A stretch of 64,000 bases of DNA, taken from Planctomycetota bacterium. Its GTDB lineage: Bacteria; Planctomycetota; UBA1135; JACQFD01. The notes below the pieces were generated by a model. That model was not told the DNA's origin and did no database searches. It saw only the letters and a program-made list of their open reading frames with translations. A program made the position numbers and the translations under genes. Positions 25,862 to 35,217 of this stretch are shown one piece after another. The DNA is taken from assembly GCA_016200225.1 (NCBI GenBank), contig JACQFD010000017.1:1-64000 (forward strand). Direction: 5' to 3'. Positions within the stretch are counted from its first letter, which is position 1. The number at the start of each line of letters is the position of its first letter.

Positions 25862-28513
25862 ATGATTACACTTAACATCTTCGCATTTCTGCTTCTCTGT
25901 CTTCCCTCGCCCGGCATCGCTGCATTGCAAGACTCACCCCATCGCGTCCAGGATCATTCCCCGACTCTACAGCATCGTCAACAACAAAAGCCGCCTGTGG
26001 CATTCATCGAAAATGACGGTCAGGTCAGCGATGAAGCCCGATATGTCACTACTGTTGGAGGGGCGCGAATTTATTTTACAGATAATGGATTTCGCATGCA
26101 CATGATGGGACGAAACGATGACGGCAAGAGCGAAGAATCGGGGTCAGCGTCCCAGCAATCCAATATTCGTGAAGCCTGCGTCGTCTTTACATTTGAAGGA
26201 GCATCGTCCGGTTTGCGGATAAGTTCGACTGAAACACTGCTTACAAAGAATCACTTCTTCCGTGGATGCGATCATAATCGATGGGTTCCCGAGGTTGTGA
26301 GTTTTCATTCAATTCGCTATGAGGACGTCTACGAGGGAGTCTCCTCATATTTTTACGAGGGAGAGTCCGGCCTCGAGTACGACTTTGAGTTGCAATCTGG
26401 AGCCGATGTGGGAGCCATCGCTATTTGTATCGACGGGGCTGACGCCGTTTCAACCGATGACGTCGGGAGACTTGCCATCGATTCGCCCTTGGGTCGGGTG
26501 ATTCAGGAAAAACCACAGTGTTTTAGTTTAGATAGGGACGGCCGACGCACTCCAATTCAAGGAAGTTTTCGCATCATTGACTCGCGTCGTTACGGCTTTG
26601 ATGTCGAGCTGCCATCAAAATACGAAACAATTATTATTGATCCGGGGCTCGTCTACTCGACACTACTTGGAGTAAGCGCGGGATATGGAATCGACGTGGA
26701 TACCGTTGGAAATGCTTATGTAGTTGGACGGAGCGGACCCTTTAATTTTCCGACGACACCTGGCGCATTCCAAACAACCGCAAACAGCGGGTTCGCGGGA
26801 TTTGTATCCAAATTGGAACCCACGGGCTCGAATTTGATCTATTCAACCTTTCTCGATGGAATTTCAAGTGATCAGTCAAATGGCATTAAGGTCGGCCAGT
26901 CTGGAGATACTTACGTTGTGGGAACGACGGGATCGTCGGATTTTCCGGTCACAACAGGCGCGTTCCAAACGACGAACACCGATGCTTCGGCATTTGTTAC
27001 ACATCTAAATCCGACCGGCAGCGGGCTCCTCTACTCGACGTTTCTTGGCGGGAGTAATGTTGAATACGGCAACGCAATCGCCGTGGACGCTGCCGGCAAC
27101 GCTTACGTTACCGGCACAACGCTGTCCACGAACTTTCCCACGACAGTACTGGCTTATGATACAACACACAATGGAAATGGAACGTACGATGTATTCGTAA
27201 CTCGCTTCAACTCAAGCGGCACCGGTGTTTACTATTCAACCTACCTTGGCGGTAAGAAGGACGAATCGGGACGAGGAATTGCCGTCGATTCGGCTGGGGC
27301 GGCCTATGTCACAGGTGAAACAGGATCTAACAATTACCCGACAACCGGAAGCGCATTTCAGGCAACGTTTAACTCTGGGCCATTGCATGCGTTTGTTACG
27401 AAACTCGACCCATCCGGAGGCTCGCTCGCTTACTCCACTTTTCTAGAGGGATCACTTGCCGCCGGGGGTACTGGCGAGGATTTTGGTCAATCCATAACGG
27501 CGGAATCGACCGGAAATGTTTATATTTCCGGCTGGACCGAGACTAACGATTTTCCAACAACTCCCGGTGCATTTCAGGCCAGCGCACCGCAACCGGTCTC
27601 GTCGGGAAACGGGAACGCTTTTGTTGTCAAGCTACACGCGTCGGGAGGATATCCGATTTATTCGACATACGTCGGCGGGTCGGGTTCCGACACCGCAAGA
27701 GTCGCGGGGCCGTTCGCCGACGGTTCATTACTAATAGGTGGGAGTACGACCTCTGCCGATTTTCCTGTTTCAATCGACGCGTATGATACTACATCTAATG
27801 GAGGCTACAATAACTTGGACGCTTGGATTGGCAAGATTGACCCAACAGGAAGCGCCCTCATTTACAGTACATATTTCGGTGGAAGTGCCGCAGGTTACTC
27901 GGGAATAAATCCCGGGGAAGATTATGCACAAAGTCTCGCCTTTTTCGGGAACACGACTGCGTTTGCAACCGGATTGACCTACTCACCCGATTTTCCAACA
28001 ACGCCGGGCGCCTTCCAGACACAATACAATTTTGGACAGAATGGGATTACAGATGAAAACGCCTTCATCGCCCGTTTTGATCTCCCCGATGCACCGTTCG
28101 GCCAGTCGCGGTATGGCACGGGCACTCCCGGCTGTTCCGGCCCTCACAATCTCATCGGTAGTATGGCGGCTACGATTAACAATCCGAACTTCACCCTTGT
28201 TTGTAGTAATGCACCGCCGTTCTCCCTTGGACTCGGGCTTGCAACCGATGTTCAAGATCCGATTGGCACCGATATCTTTGGCATTGGTGTTCCGATGCTT
28301 GTCGGATTTACAGGATCGCAGGTCTACGCATTTGACTTCGTTAGCAACGGAACTGGCACAGGGCAGTCTCCCGTACCGATCGCTAACGATCCAAGTCTGA
28401 TCGGCCAGACATTCTATTTGCAAGCAATCTGGTATTGGCCCTCAGGACCGTGCACGCCGTCGTCATCGCTCTTGAGCGGCTCGAACGGGCTCCAAATGAC
28501 GATTGTTCAGTAG
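25862..28513 (+). CDS. Secreted SBBP-repeat protein
   Basis: 883 residues from ATG 25862, which immediately opens a signal peptide (MITLNIFAFLLLCLPSPGIA). After an N-terminal domain of about 240 residues (FIENDGQVSDEARYV, then VSFHSIRYEDVYEGV), eight or so SBBP beta-propeller repeats follow. Each has the frame YSTxLGG-x-GxxIAVDxxGNAYVTGxTxSxxFPTTxGAFQ, for example YSTFLGGSNVEYGNAIAVDA and GNAYVTGTTLSTNFPTT. The C-terminal 150 residues are a separate beta domain. Seven bases separate it from the previous gene. Such proteins are usually exported and surface associated; ligand unknown. An upstream in-frame start at 25709 would overlap the preceding gene and lacks a leader. Confidence 0.9.
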   Translation: MITLNIFAFLLLCLPSPGIAALQDSPHRVQDHSPTLQHRQQQKPPVAFIENDGQVSDEARYVTTVGGARIYFTDNGFRMHMMGRNDDGKSEESGSASQQSNIREACVVFTFEGASSGLRISSTETLLTKNHFFRGCDHNRWVPEVVSFHSIRYEDVYEGVSSYFYEGESGLEYDFELQSGADVGAIAICIDGADAVSTDDVGRLAIDSPLGRVIQEKPQCFSLDRDGRRTPIQGSFRIIDSRRYGFDVELPSKYETIIIDPGLVYSTLLGVSAGYGIDVDTVGNAYVVGRSGPFNFPTTPGAFQTTANSGFAGFVSKLEPTGSNLIYSTFLDGISSDQSNGIKVGQSGDTYVVGTTGSSDFPVTTGAFQTTNTDASAFVTHLNPTGSGLLYSTFLGGSNVEYGNAIAVDAAGNAYVTGTTLSTNFPTTVLAYDTTHNGNGTYDVFVTRFNSSGTGVYYSTYLGGKKDESGRGIAVDSAGAAYVTGETGSNNYPTTGSAFQATFNSGPLHAFVTKLDPSGGSLAYSTFLEGSLAAGGTGEDFGQSITAESTGNVYISGWTETNDFPTTPGAFQASAPQPVSSGNGNAFVVKLHASGGYPIYSTYVGGSGSDTARVAGPFADGSLLIGGSTTSADFPVSIDAYDTTSNGGYNNLDAWIGKIDPTGSALIYSTYFGGSAAGYSGINPGEDYAQSLAFFGNTTAFATGLTYSPDFPTTPGAFQTQYNFGQNGITDENAFIARFDLPDAPFGQSRYGTGTPGCSGPHNLIGSMAATINNPNFTLVCSNAPPFSLGLGLATDVQDPIGTDIFGIGVPMLVGFTGSQVYAFDFVSNGTGTGQSPVPIANDPSLIGQTFYLQAIWYWPSGPCTPSSSLLSGSNGLQMTIVQ

Positions 28514-28630
28514 TATGCCAGCACGCGATCTGATTCCAGACGGAATCGCCCCATCCACTGCAGCACGGAGCATCCAGTTGGTTTGGTAATGAACTTGTAA
28601 GGTTGAGTCGGCTTGGCGTACATGATCGTC

Positions 28631-28939
28631 TCACCCCCTCCTCAAAACCAATCGCTCCCCCGACACCTCCACCAATTGATATATCACGTCCGCCGCACCG
28701 TCGACGCGAATCGTTAATATCGAATCGCCCGTCAGCGTCCATGTGCCGGGCCGTCGCGCGCGGCGGTCGGCGGGGCCGGGGGAAATCTCCGAATACACCC
28801 CGCCTGCGAGAAATTCCATTCCCTCCCGGCCGCGCGCGGGAGGGAATTTGTAACTTTCGGGCCTGTAAATGATTGAATCGCCCGAATCCTCTTCGCGGGA
28901 ATGGAGCCAGAGTTTTTGTAATAATTGAGCGTTGGTCAC
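28631..28939 (-). CDS. Small conserved hypothetical protein
   Basis: 102 residues from GTG 28939. The pattern LWLHSREEDSGDSIIYRPESYKF-PPARGREGMEF then SPGPADRRARRPGTWTL (each split for length) matches a conserved bacterial family I remember, with invariant HSxEED, RPxxYxFPPARGRxGxEF and GPADR...GxW. It is predicted to be a small beta-rich, possibly lipocalin-like protein. No signal peptide. Last gene of the minus-strand series that starts at the ECF sigma factor near 34.8 kb; the gap to the metalloprotease gene is 26 bases. Function is not known. Confidence 0.7.
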   Translation of the reverse strand: MTNAQLLQKLWLHSREEDSGDSIIYRPESYKFPPARGREGMEFLAGGVYSEISPGPADRRARRPGTWTLTGDSILTIRVDGAADVIYQLVEVSGERLVLRRG

Positions 28940-28965
28940 CGGTCCCGCCTTTGTTGATATATCTA

Positions 28966-29871
28966 TTAAATTACGACCGACGCGCGCGGCCCGGCGAGCG
29001 CCGAGTGCATGCGGACGACTTGTTGCGGCGTGAACATGATCATCGTGTCGTCGTCGACGTAGTCCATATAATTCATGAACATGTCGCCGCTCGGGCCGTT
29101 ATTACAAGTAATATGCGGAAAATTGGGTTTGTTGAAGTTCGGAGTCGCCGCGTTCGGCGTGTCGGAGACGCCGTCGCCGCCGCTGCAGTCGGGCGTGTCG
29201 CCCCAAATGTGGCGAAGGTTGAGCCAGTGGCCGACTTCGTGCGTCGCCGTCCGGCCGAGATTGAACGGCACCGCGGCGACGCCAGTCGTACCGAATGCAG
29301 TATATAATATAACGACGCCGTCGGTCGTGGCCGGGCCGCCGGGGAATTGTGCATATCCGAGAAGTCCGCCGCCGAGATTGCAAGACCACAAATTTAAATA
29401 TTTCGCGGAATTCCAAGGCTTGACGCCGCCTTGCGCGGGATCCTTTACAGAATCGTCGTCGCCAAATTCGTCGCGCGTCGTTTTTGTATAAGTAATGCCG
29501 GTCGTCTTCTTACCTTTAGGATCCTTGGTCGCGAGCACGAATTCGATGCCCGCGTCGGCCACGAGTCCGGTCCAAACAGGCGGCGCGTCGCTCTTGTCCG
29601 CGTTCGCCGCGCGATAATCGCGGTTGAGAGCCTTGATCTGGCTCTTCACCTGCGCCGCGGAGAGTTTCTCGTCCGGATTCTTATAAACGACGTGGACGAC
29701 GACCTGAATCTTCATCGGGCCTTTCTTCTTCGCGACTTTGAAACCGGCGGCCATGCGCGCGTTGACATCGTGTTCGTATTGATGCAAACGTTCGCGATAG
29801 GAAGGATCGGCCTCGAGATTGCGATTATGAATAATCATCGTTCCGCATGCGCGGATTTTTGGCGGTGCCAT
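28966..29871 (-). CDS. M43 (pappalysin/cytophagalysin-like) zinc metalloprotease
   Basis: 301 residues. Catalytic motif ATHEVGHWLNLRHIWGD gives HExxHxxxxxH plus the following Asp typical of metzincins of family M43, then SDTPNAATPN and the Met-turn MFMNYMDYVDD before FTPQQVVRMHSAL. The N-terminus contains CGTM, found just after the leader in secreted homologues, but no signal peptide precedes it here: only MAPPKIRA. The enzyme is therefore either cytoplasmic, exported by a non-Sec route, or misannotated at the start. The region upstream of 29871 shows no hydrophobic in-frame extension. It lies within the ECF/kinase operon, following the 406-residue unknown protein. Confidence 0.88.
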   Translation of the reverse strand: MAPPKIRACGTMIIHNRNLEADPSYRERLHQYEHDVNARMAAGFKVAKKKGPMKIQVVVHVVYKNPDEKLSAAQVKSQIKALNRDYRAANADKSDAPPVWTGLVADAGIEFVLATKDPKGKKTTGITYTKTTRDEFGDDDSVKDPAQGGVKPWNSAKYLNLWSCNLGGGLLGYAQFPGGPATTDGVVILYTAFGTTGVAAVPFNLGRTATHEVGHWLNLRHIWGDTPDCSGGDGVSDTPNAATPNFNKPNFPHITCNNGPSGDMFMNYMDYVDDDTMIMFTPQQVVRMHSALAGPRASVVI

Positions 29872-29930
29872 CGAATTATCTCCAATAAAAAAGACGGGTT
29901 ATAACGAACGGGGAATCTTTAGAAGTGGTT

Positions 29931-31151
29931 TCACTCCGGAAGCGCCGATCTTAAGTTTTTCGCGGCGGCGCGGCTCAACTCGAGCAGCCCGCCGTTATCA
30001 TAATGCTCCCGTAATTGATGTTTTTTTCTTATGTTCCATGCATTTGCGGCGTTCGGATCATAGTTGCCGGGAGCGAAACGATCAAGTCCGGCACGGCCGT
30101 GAACCGAACGCGGCGCGTACGTCGACGCGAAAATCTCCTGCGTCCGCACCATCGCGCGCGCGATCTCGAGCCAGTGCGAATTCGGAAGATTCGTCGCCGC
30201 GAGCAGCGCGAACTCGCCGAAATAATAGTAAAATCCGCTCGACGGCTGGCACGCCCAGGCCAGACTCGGAAGTTTCAGGCGAAGTTCGCCGTTGCTGAAT
30301 AATTCGAACGCCTCCTCGATCAAGCCGAGTTCGACCCTGCCTTTATCGTTTGTAAAGAAATGCGCGAGGATGGCGTCGAATAAATTAATAATCGCCCGTT
30401 CGACGCCGAACATCGAAGTGCCGGACGAATTCGCGAGCGGACACTCGGCGCGCGTCACATTCGTAATATAATGTTGACACTGGGGCCGATGCATGACGCG
30501 CTGCGTGAGCGTCGCCATCACTTGCGAAACCATCGCCGAAATGTCCTCGACGCCGCTCTCGAATCGCGCGGATTTATCTTTATATACAATCCGCGATTCG
30601 TCGTAAACGATCCGGCGCGCGCCCTTCGTGCATGCGAGCGACGCGAGCGTCGCGAGATCGAGATACGAAAAGAATGTTTGCATTCGCCTCGTGCGCGCGA
30701 GCGACGGAGGATCGTTAATTTTACCCATCCAGTCCGCGAGTTCGCCCGCGTAGGATTCGGCCGTGATAAACTCTTCACGCGGGACTTTGGCGTCCGACGG
30801 GAGCATCGCGCCCATTTCCGTAGGATGCACCGGCGCGGCGTCGATCACTTGAATCGCTCCCCGCGCGGGTTGCAAGACGATCTTTACCAATTCGGCCGGC
30901 TCCCCCGCGCTTTCGACGACGACGTCCTTTAAGTCTTTAAGTCCGGCTCCCTTCGGCAGCTCGACTCTAAGTATATTTTCGGCCTCCGAATCGACGACCT
31001 TGATTTTACTTTTCGATTTCGGATCGGGCCCGGCGGATTTGATCGGAGGTCCGCTGCTCGGATTATATACAAGAAAGACCGTGGCGGGGACCGAAACGCT
31101 CTTGACCGCGTCCGTGCATGCGTGCGCGCAGTGTTGTCGAATTCTGTACAT
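29931..31151 (-). CDS. Hypothetical protein in the ECF/kinase operon
   Basis: 406 residues from ATG 31151. An N-terminal segment with HCAHACTDAVK, then a predicted beta domain to about 120 (SEAENILRVELPKGAGLKDL), followed by a mainly helical domain with FFSYLDLATLASLAC and GFYYYFGEFALLAATNLPNSHW; the C-terminus reads FAPGNYDPNAANAWN. No signal peptide or known catalytic motif. Begins 4 bases after the upstream small gene ends, which implies coupling. It could be a self-contained effector or a scaffolding protein. I do not recognise it. Confidence 0.65.
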   Translation of the reverse strand: MYRIRQHCAHACTDAVKSVSVPATVFLVYNPSSGPPIKSAGPDPKSKSKIKVVDSEAENILRVELPKGAGLKDLKDVVVESAGEPAELVKIVLQPARGAIQVIDAAPVHPTEMGAMLPSDAKVPREEFITAESYAGELADWMGKINDPPSLARTRRMQTFFSYLDLATLASLACTKGARRIVYDESRIVYKDKSARFESGVEDISAMVSQVMATLTQRVMHRPQCQHYITNVTRAECPLANSSGTSMFGVERAIINLFDAILAHFFTNDKGRVELGLIEEAFELFSNGELRLKLPSLAWACQPSSGFYYYFGEFALLAATNLPNSHWLEIARAMVRTQEIFASTYAPRSVHGRAGLDRFAPGNYDPNAANAWNIRKKHQLREHYDNGGLLELSRAAAKNLRSALPE

Positions 31152-31155
31152 TATA

Positions 31156-31659
31156 TTATACCGTTTGAACGACAAAATAACCGCGCATAATTAATGTCGA
31201 AAAAACCGGCTGCGCGCCGGCGCTCGCGACCGAATGTGTGGAAAAGTATTCGGCGTCGCCCGTCGGGGTTTTTTGAATAATTCTAAAAGCGTAGGACGTC
31301 GCCGCGAGCGCGCCCGCGCCCGCCGGAAACCAGCGGTCGCCGCTGACCGTGTGGCCGGCGAACGAAAAATCCGTCGCGGCGTCCCACGTCGTCGCGAGGC
31401 TTTTTGTAGTAATCGCGTCGACCAGCGCGTTTCGGAAAGACGCGTCCGTCAAGTCGACGGCCGTAGTCTTAAAATCGTGAATTTTCATTAAATTACCGAG
31501 TTTCGACGGGCGCTGCATCACGATCGCCGCGTGCGTTTGAATCGTCTCCGGCTTGTCCTTCGTATTCGTCGGATGATTCGAAAAATCCTCGTTGCCGATG
31601 GTGACCGGCCCGCTCTGTCCCGAAATTCCAAATACTACTTTTATGACGACGTCTATCAT
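31156..31659 (-). CDS. Hypothetical protein in the ECF/kinase operon
   Basis: 167 residues, begins MIDVVIKVVFGISGQSG. Composition is beta-strand rich with many Thr/Asp and no hydrophobic leader; the C-terminus ends LIMRGYFVVQTV. No family recognised. It lies about 50 bases after the kinase-FGE gene and 4 bases before the next unknown gene, so these are probably expressed together. The short beta-rich form would fit a structural or binding protein, but this is speculation. Confidence 0.6.
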   Translation of the reverse strand: MIDVVIKVVFGISGQSGPVTIGNEDFSNHPTNTKDKPETIQTHAAIVMQRPSKLGNLMKIHDFKTTAVDLTDASFRNALVDAITTKSLATTWDAATDFSFAGHTVSGDRWFPAGAGALAATSYAFRIIQKTPTGDAEYFSTHSVASAGAQPVFSTLIMRGYFVVQTV

Positions 31660-31709
31660 GATGATTTCCTTTTGGTAATTGTAATGGGTGCTTATTGATA
31701 ATTTATTGC

Positions 31710-34274
31710 TTATTCCGCGCTCTTGGCGCAGCGGAAGCCGAATTCCCAGGTCGCGTCCTCCGGACCGAGCCCGGTGAACGTCAGATTATATATATTGAAA
31801 CGGATGTTCACCGCATACCACGAACCGCCGACGACGAACCGGTCGAGCATGCGGCGGCTCGGCTCGGCGCCGCGGCCGTTCGCCGTGACGACCATGCTTT
31901 CCGTGAACTCCGAGACGTTGCCGAACATATGATAAATTCCTTCCGGCGTCCGCGCCTCGGGGCGGCTGTCGACGGCCTCGGAATATTGTAAATAATAATT
32001 CCACATCTCCGAGGCGTCGAAGTCGTGTCCGTGCGGCGACGGATTCGTAACATTACCCAGAACCGGCGCCGCGGCGTCGTCGCTGTACGGAAACGGCCGA
32101 TGCTTCGGACCGCCGGCCGCGAAAAGCCACTCCGCGAGCGAAGGCAGGCGCTTTCCGGCCCACGCCGCGTAATCGTTGGCATCGTACCACGTCATCCCGA
32201 CGACGGGCCGGTTTCCGTATTGTTTCATAAACGCGCCCGCGTCTTTGATATATTTCCAAATATCCGGCGCCGCATGGCCCGTCGCGTCCATGAATTGTTT
32301 ATATTGCGCGTTCGAAACCTCCGTGCGGTCGAGATAATAAGGATCGAGGCGCGTCTTGCGATTCTTATAATTCATCAATCCGCGCGCGGAGCCGAAATCG
32401 TAAGCGCCGCCTTCGAATCGCGTCATGCCGCTCAATATATTCGTTTCGTCGTCGCGATGGACCGCGTGAATATTGTGCGTTTCCGGCACGAAGGCGCTGT
32501 TCACGGTGTATTCGCGCGCGCCGCCCTGCTCGAATGCAACAATCACGCGGTGATAGCCCGGCGGCAGCGCCGCCTCGAGCGGCGCGTCGCCGATCGGTAT
32601 TCGTTCGGAAACTTCACAATTGAACGGATTGATCATGCTACTATAAACGCGCGCCGCGCTCTTTTGATTCTTTACATCGACCGCGTCGACGCGGATCCGC
32701 GCGCCGAGCGACTGCCGCCCGCCGAGCGTTCGCGCCGTTTCCGGGTCGACGGCGGCGATTTGATTCAAAACCGATTCCGCCTCCATCGCGGCGAGCAGTC
32801 TTTCATTAAAATCCGACGTCTCGCGCCGCGCGTCCTCCATGCGGACGGCAAATGTATCCTGCAATTTCTGTAAACTACGATTCAGCGCGCCGCGCCATTG
32901 CGCGACGTCGGCGGCCTCGCCGAGTCCCTTGCGTTCGAGCGACTCCACGAGACCGGCGAATTTCTTCAATTGATGCGTTTCGAACCTCTCCACGGGCGTT
33001 TTTGCGATCAGGCTCTCCGCCTCGGCGCGCAGCGACGCGTTCTCGCCCGCGAGGACCGTCGCGCGCGTGAACCATACTAAAACCGCGCCGATCGCGATCG
33101 CGGCCGCGCCCGTCGCGAGCGCATAACGATGGCGGCGCGCGAACCGCCTCGATATCTGTAAGAACGATACCGGCCGCGCGAGAATCGCATGATGCGAATA
33201 AAAACGCCGTAGATCCTCGGCGAATTCCGCCATGTTTTCGTAACGTTCGGACGGCTCTTTCGCGAGCGCGACGCTACAAATCGTCGCGAGATCGCCCGGC
33301 ACGTGCGGATTGAGCGCGCGGATCGACGGCGGTTCGTCGTTAATGATCTTTTTTGTAACTTCGAGCGTCGTGCGGCCTTCGAAGGGCTTCTTTAACGATA
33401 GCAATTCATACAAAACGACGCCGAGCGAGAATATATCCGTTCGATGGTCGAGATTCGCGTGCAGCGCGCGCGCCTGCTCGGGGCTCATGTAATGCAACGT
33501 TCCGAGCACGTCGCCCGTCCGCGTCATGCGGTCGACGCCGAGATCGCGCGCGAGGCCGAAATCTACAATTCGCAGCCGCCGGCTCCGCGCGTCGAGCAGT
33601 AAATTCGAAGGTTTGATGTCGCGGTGCACGATCTCGTGCTGATGCGCGAACGCGAGTGCGTCGGCGGCTTGTATCATGATCGAAACGACGCTGCCGACAT
33701 ACGCCTCGGCGCGCGGATTGCCGAGGTAGGGAACCGAAGTGTCGTCGCCGCCCGCGAGCCTTCTTAACAAATTCAATTCGCGCGCCAGATCGTGCCCCTC
33801 GACGAATTCCATCACATAATACGCCGCGCCGCCCTCGCGCCCCTCGTCGATGATTTTAACAATTCCCGGATGTTCCAATTGACGCAGCACGCGGATTTCC
33901 AATTCGAATCGCCGCAGCCGGTCTTCGGAAAACGCGAGCGCCGCCGGAAGCACCTTGACGGCGAATCGCCCCTCGACGCCGTCCTTGCGCGCCCTGTATA
34001 CGATTCCCATCGCGCTCTTCGCGAGTTTATTAAGAATCCGATAGCCGCCGATCGTCGCCCCCGTGTACGATTCCGTTTCGTCGTCGAATGTAGAATTCGG
34101 CGGATCGAGAAACCGGCTGTCCTCGCGCGAGTCGGGCAGCATCTCTAATATTTCATTTTCCATCGCTTCGTCGCCTTCGCACGCGGATTTGATATACGAA
34201 CCGCGGCTCTCGGCCGGCATCGCGAGCGCCTCGTTATAAATTCTAACGACGATTTCCCAGCGGTCGGGCGTCAT
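31710..34274 (-). CDS. Ser/Thr protein kinase with transmembrane helix and FGE/SUMF1-like domain
   Basis: 854 residues from ATG 34274, overlapping the sigma-factor stop as ATGA. Kinase domain at about 75-355: catalytic Lys in FAVKVLP, alpha-C Glu in RFELEIRVLRQL, HRDIKPSNLLL, IVDFGLARDL, YMSPEQARAL and DIFSLGVVLYELL. The Gly-rich loop is degenerate (LAKSAMGIVYRA, first two Gly missing). One transmembrane helix at about 385-405 (YALATGAAAIAIGAVLVWF), a coiled-coil and beta region, then an FGE-sulfatase domain from about 610 (FEGGAYDFGSA, VSNAQYKQFMDATGH, GMTWYDANDYAAWAGKRLPS, FVVGGSWYAV, FGFRCAKS). Probably a membrane sensor kinase with an extracytoplasmic FGE-like head. Common in Planctomycetota-type genomes; substrate unknown. 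Confidence 0.92.
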   Translation of the reverse strand: MTPDRWEIVVRIYNEALAMPAESRGSYIKSACEGDEAMENEILEMLPDSREDSRFLDPPNSTFDDETESYTGATIGGYRILNKLAKSAMGIVYRARKDGVEGRFAVKVLPAALAFSEDRLRRFELEIRVLRQLEHPGIVKIIDEGREGGAAYYVMEFVEGHDLARELNLLRRLAGGDDTSVPYLGNPRAEAYVGSVVSIMIQAADALAFAHQHEIVHRDIKPSNLLLDARSRRLRIVDFGLARDLGVDRMTRTGDVLGTLHYMSPEQARALHANLDHRTDIFSLGVVLYELLSLKKPFEGRTTLEVTKKIINDEPPSIRALNPHVPGDLATICSVALAKEPSERYENMAEFAEDLRRFYSHHAILARPVSFLQISRRFARRHRYALATGAAAIAIGAVLVWFTRATVLAGENASLRAEAESLIAKTPVERFETHQLKKFAGLVESLERKGLGEAADVAQWRGALNRSLQKLQDTFAVRMEDARRETSDFNERLLAAMEAESVLNQIAAVDPETARTLGGRQSLGARIRVDAVDVKNQKSAARVYSSMINPFNCEVSERIPIGDAPLEAALPPGYHRVIVAFEQGGAREYTVNSAFVPETHNIHAVHRDDETNILSGMTRFEGGAYDFGSARGLMNYKNRKTRLDPYYLDRTEVSNAQYKQFMDATGHAAPDIWKYIKDAGAFMKQYGNRPVVGMTWYDANDYAAWAGKRLPSLAEWLFAAGGPKHRPFPYSDDAAAPVLGNVTNPSPHGHDFDASEMWNYYLQYSEAVDSRPEARTPEGIYHMFGNVSEFTESMVVTANGRGAEPSRRMLDRFVVGGSWYAVNIRFNIYNLTFTGLGPEDATWEFGFRCAKSAE

Positions 34275-34792
34275 CGCATCCGCCTCTTGAGCCAGGCTTT
34301 CGCGGCCTTCCATTGATCGCGAAACGTGCGCTCCGGAATATTAAGAATCTGCGCGACATCCTTCAAATCGCGTCCGCCGAAGAAATGTAATACTACAGCT
34401 TCGGCCATCACGGGCGACGTTTCCTTGAACGCCTCGAGCGCCTCGTCGAGCGCGACAAGATCGATCGAATGCTGCTGATAGGATTTGTAAACTTCATCGG
34501 CGGCGAGAAATTCTTTACAACTGTTGCGTTTCGCGCGCGAACGATTGCGCGCGTGGTCGACGAGCAGCGTGCGCATCGCGGCCGACGCCTGGCGCACGAA
34601 CGATTCCTGGCTCCCCCACACGGAGTCCGTGCGATTCCATAATTTTAGGATCACCGAATGCGTGAGCGCCGTCGGGCCGAACGAAACACCGGGCGGCTGG
34701 TCGCGCACGTGCAGAATCGCGCGTCTGCGAAGTTCCTGATAGAGCGCACAAATGAGCTCTTCTCGGTTGAATGGAGGATCGGACGATTCCAC
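34271..34792 (-). CDS. ECF sigma factor, kinase-linked type
   Basis: 173 residues resembling the sigma family often found beside Ser/Thr kinases in Planctomycetota and Acidobacteriota (TIGR02999-like). Features: LYQELRRRAILHVRDQPPG, PTALTHSVILKLWNR, the region 2.4-like AMRTLLVDHARNRSRAKRN and region 4 MAEAVVLHFFGGRDLKDVAQI with the helix-turn-helix LNIPERTFRDQW. The stop overlaps the kinase start (ATGA), evidence for a functional sigma/kinase pair in which the kinase may regulate the sigma factor. It begins an operon reading toward 28.6 kb and is divergent from the large lipoprotein gene at 35.2 kb. Confidence 0.88.
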   Translation of the reverse strand: MESSDPPFNREELICALYQELRRRAILHVRDQPPGVSFGPTALTHSVILKLWNRTDSVWGSQESFVRQASAAMRTLLVDHARNRSRAKRNSCKEFLAADEVYKSYQQHSIDLVALDEALEAFKETSPVMAEAVVLHFFGGRDLKDVAQILNIPERTFRDQWKAAKAWLKRRMR

Positions 34793-35217
34793 GTTTCTTA
34801 CAATTTTCGGGGGTTTTAGGCTGACGACCGCGGCGCAGGAGTCCGCGACTTAGCAATTCGTGAATTCCGCGCCACAGTACAAACGCCGTCCGGAAGCGCG
34901 ACCGGCGGAAAAAATCCTGACAAGCGACCACGTCGATTCAAAGAAATACTCCTTGCGCGTTTTCCGATCACTCATACGATCAACGCCGGCTCGATGCTCG
35001 AGCGCGCACCTTTGACTTGCACCTTGGAGATTGGATTCGGGCAAAGACTCAAAGATTAAAGATGTAAACAAATAGCGCGTTCGTGCGCGTTTCCGCTTCC
35101 ATGTTCGGAGCGGCGGCGCGAAACGGAACCTTTTTGCGGCGGCCGCGTTATTGGTATTACACGTCGTGTTCGTCGAATAATGTTAAAATCGTGCAAACGT
35201 TTCGCGGTGAATCGATT
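34793..35217. other. Divergent intergenic region between ECF operon and lipoprotein gene
   Basis: About 425 bp. Must hold the promoters for the ECF/kinase operon (minus) and the lipoprotein unit (plus). The frame of the lipoprotein extends upstream to 35083 but those residues are not leader-like. No repeat or RNA gene recognised. Confidence 0.5.

Noticed and set aside
28819..28848. Inverted repeat TTCCCTCCCG / CGGGAGGGAA
   Set aside because: It lies inside the coding sequence for the conserved FPPARGRxGxEF motif, so coding constraint explains it; no sign of a terminator or element.
22248..29931. Shared AGAAGTGGTTTCA at about 22248 and 29919
   Set aside because: A single 13-base match without extended similarity; chance or a minor shared site cannot be distinguished.
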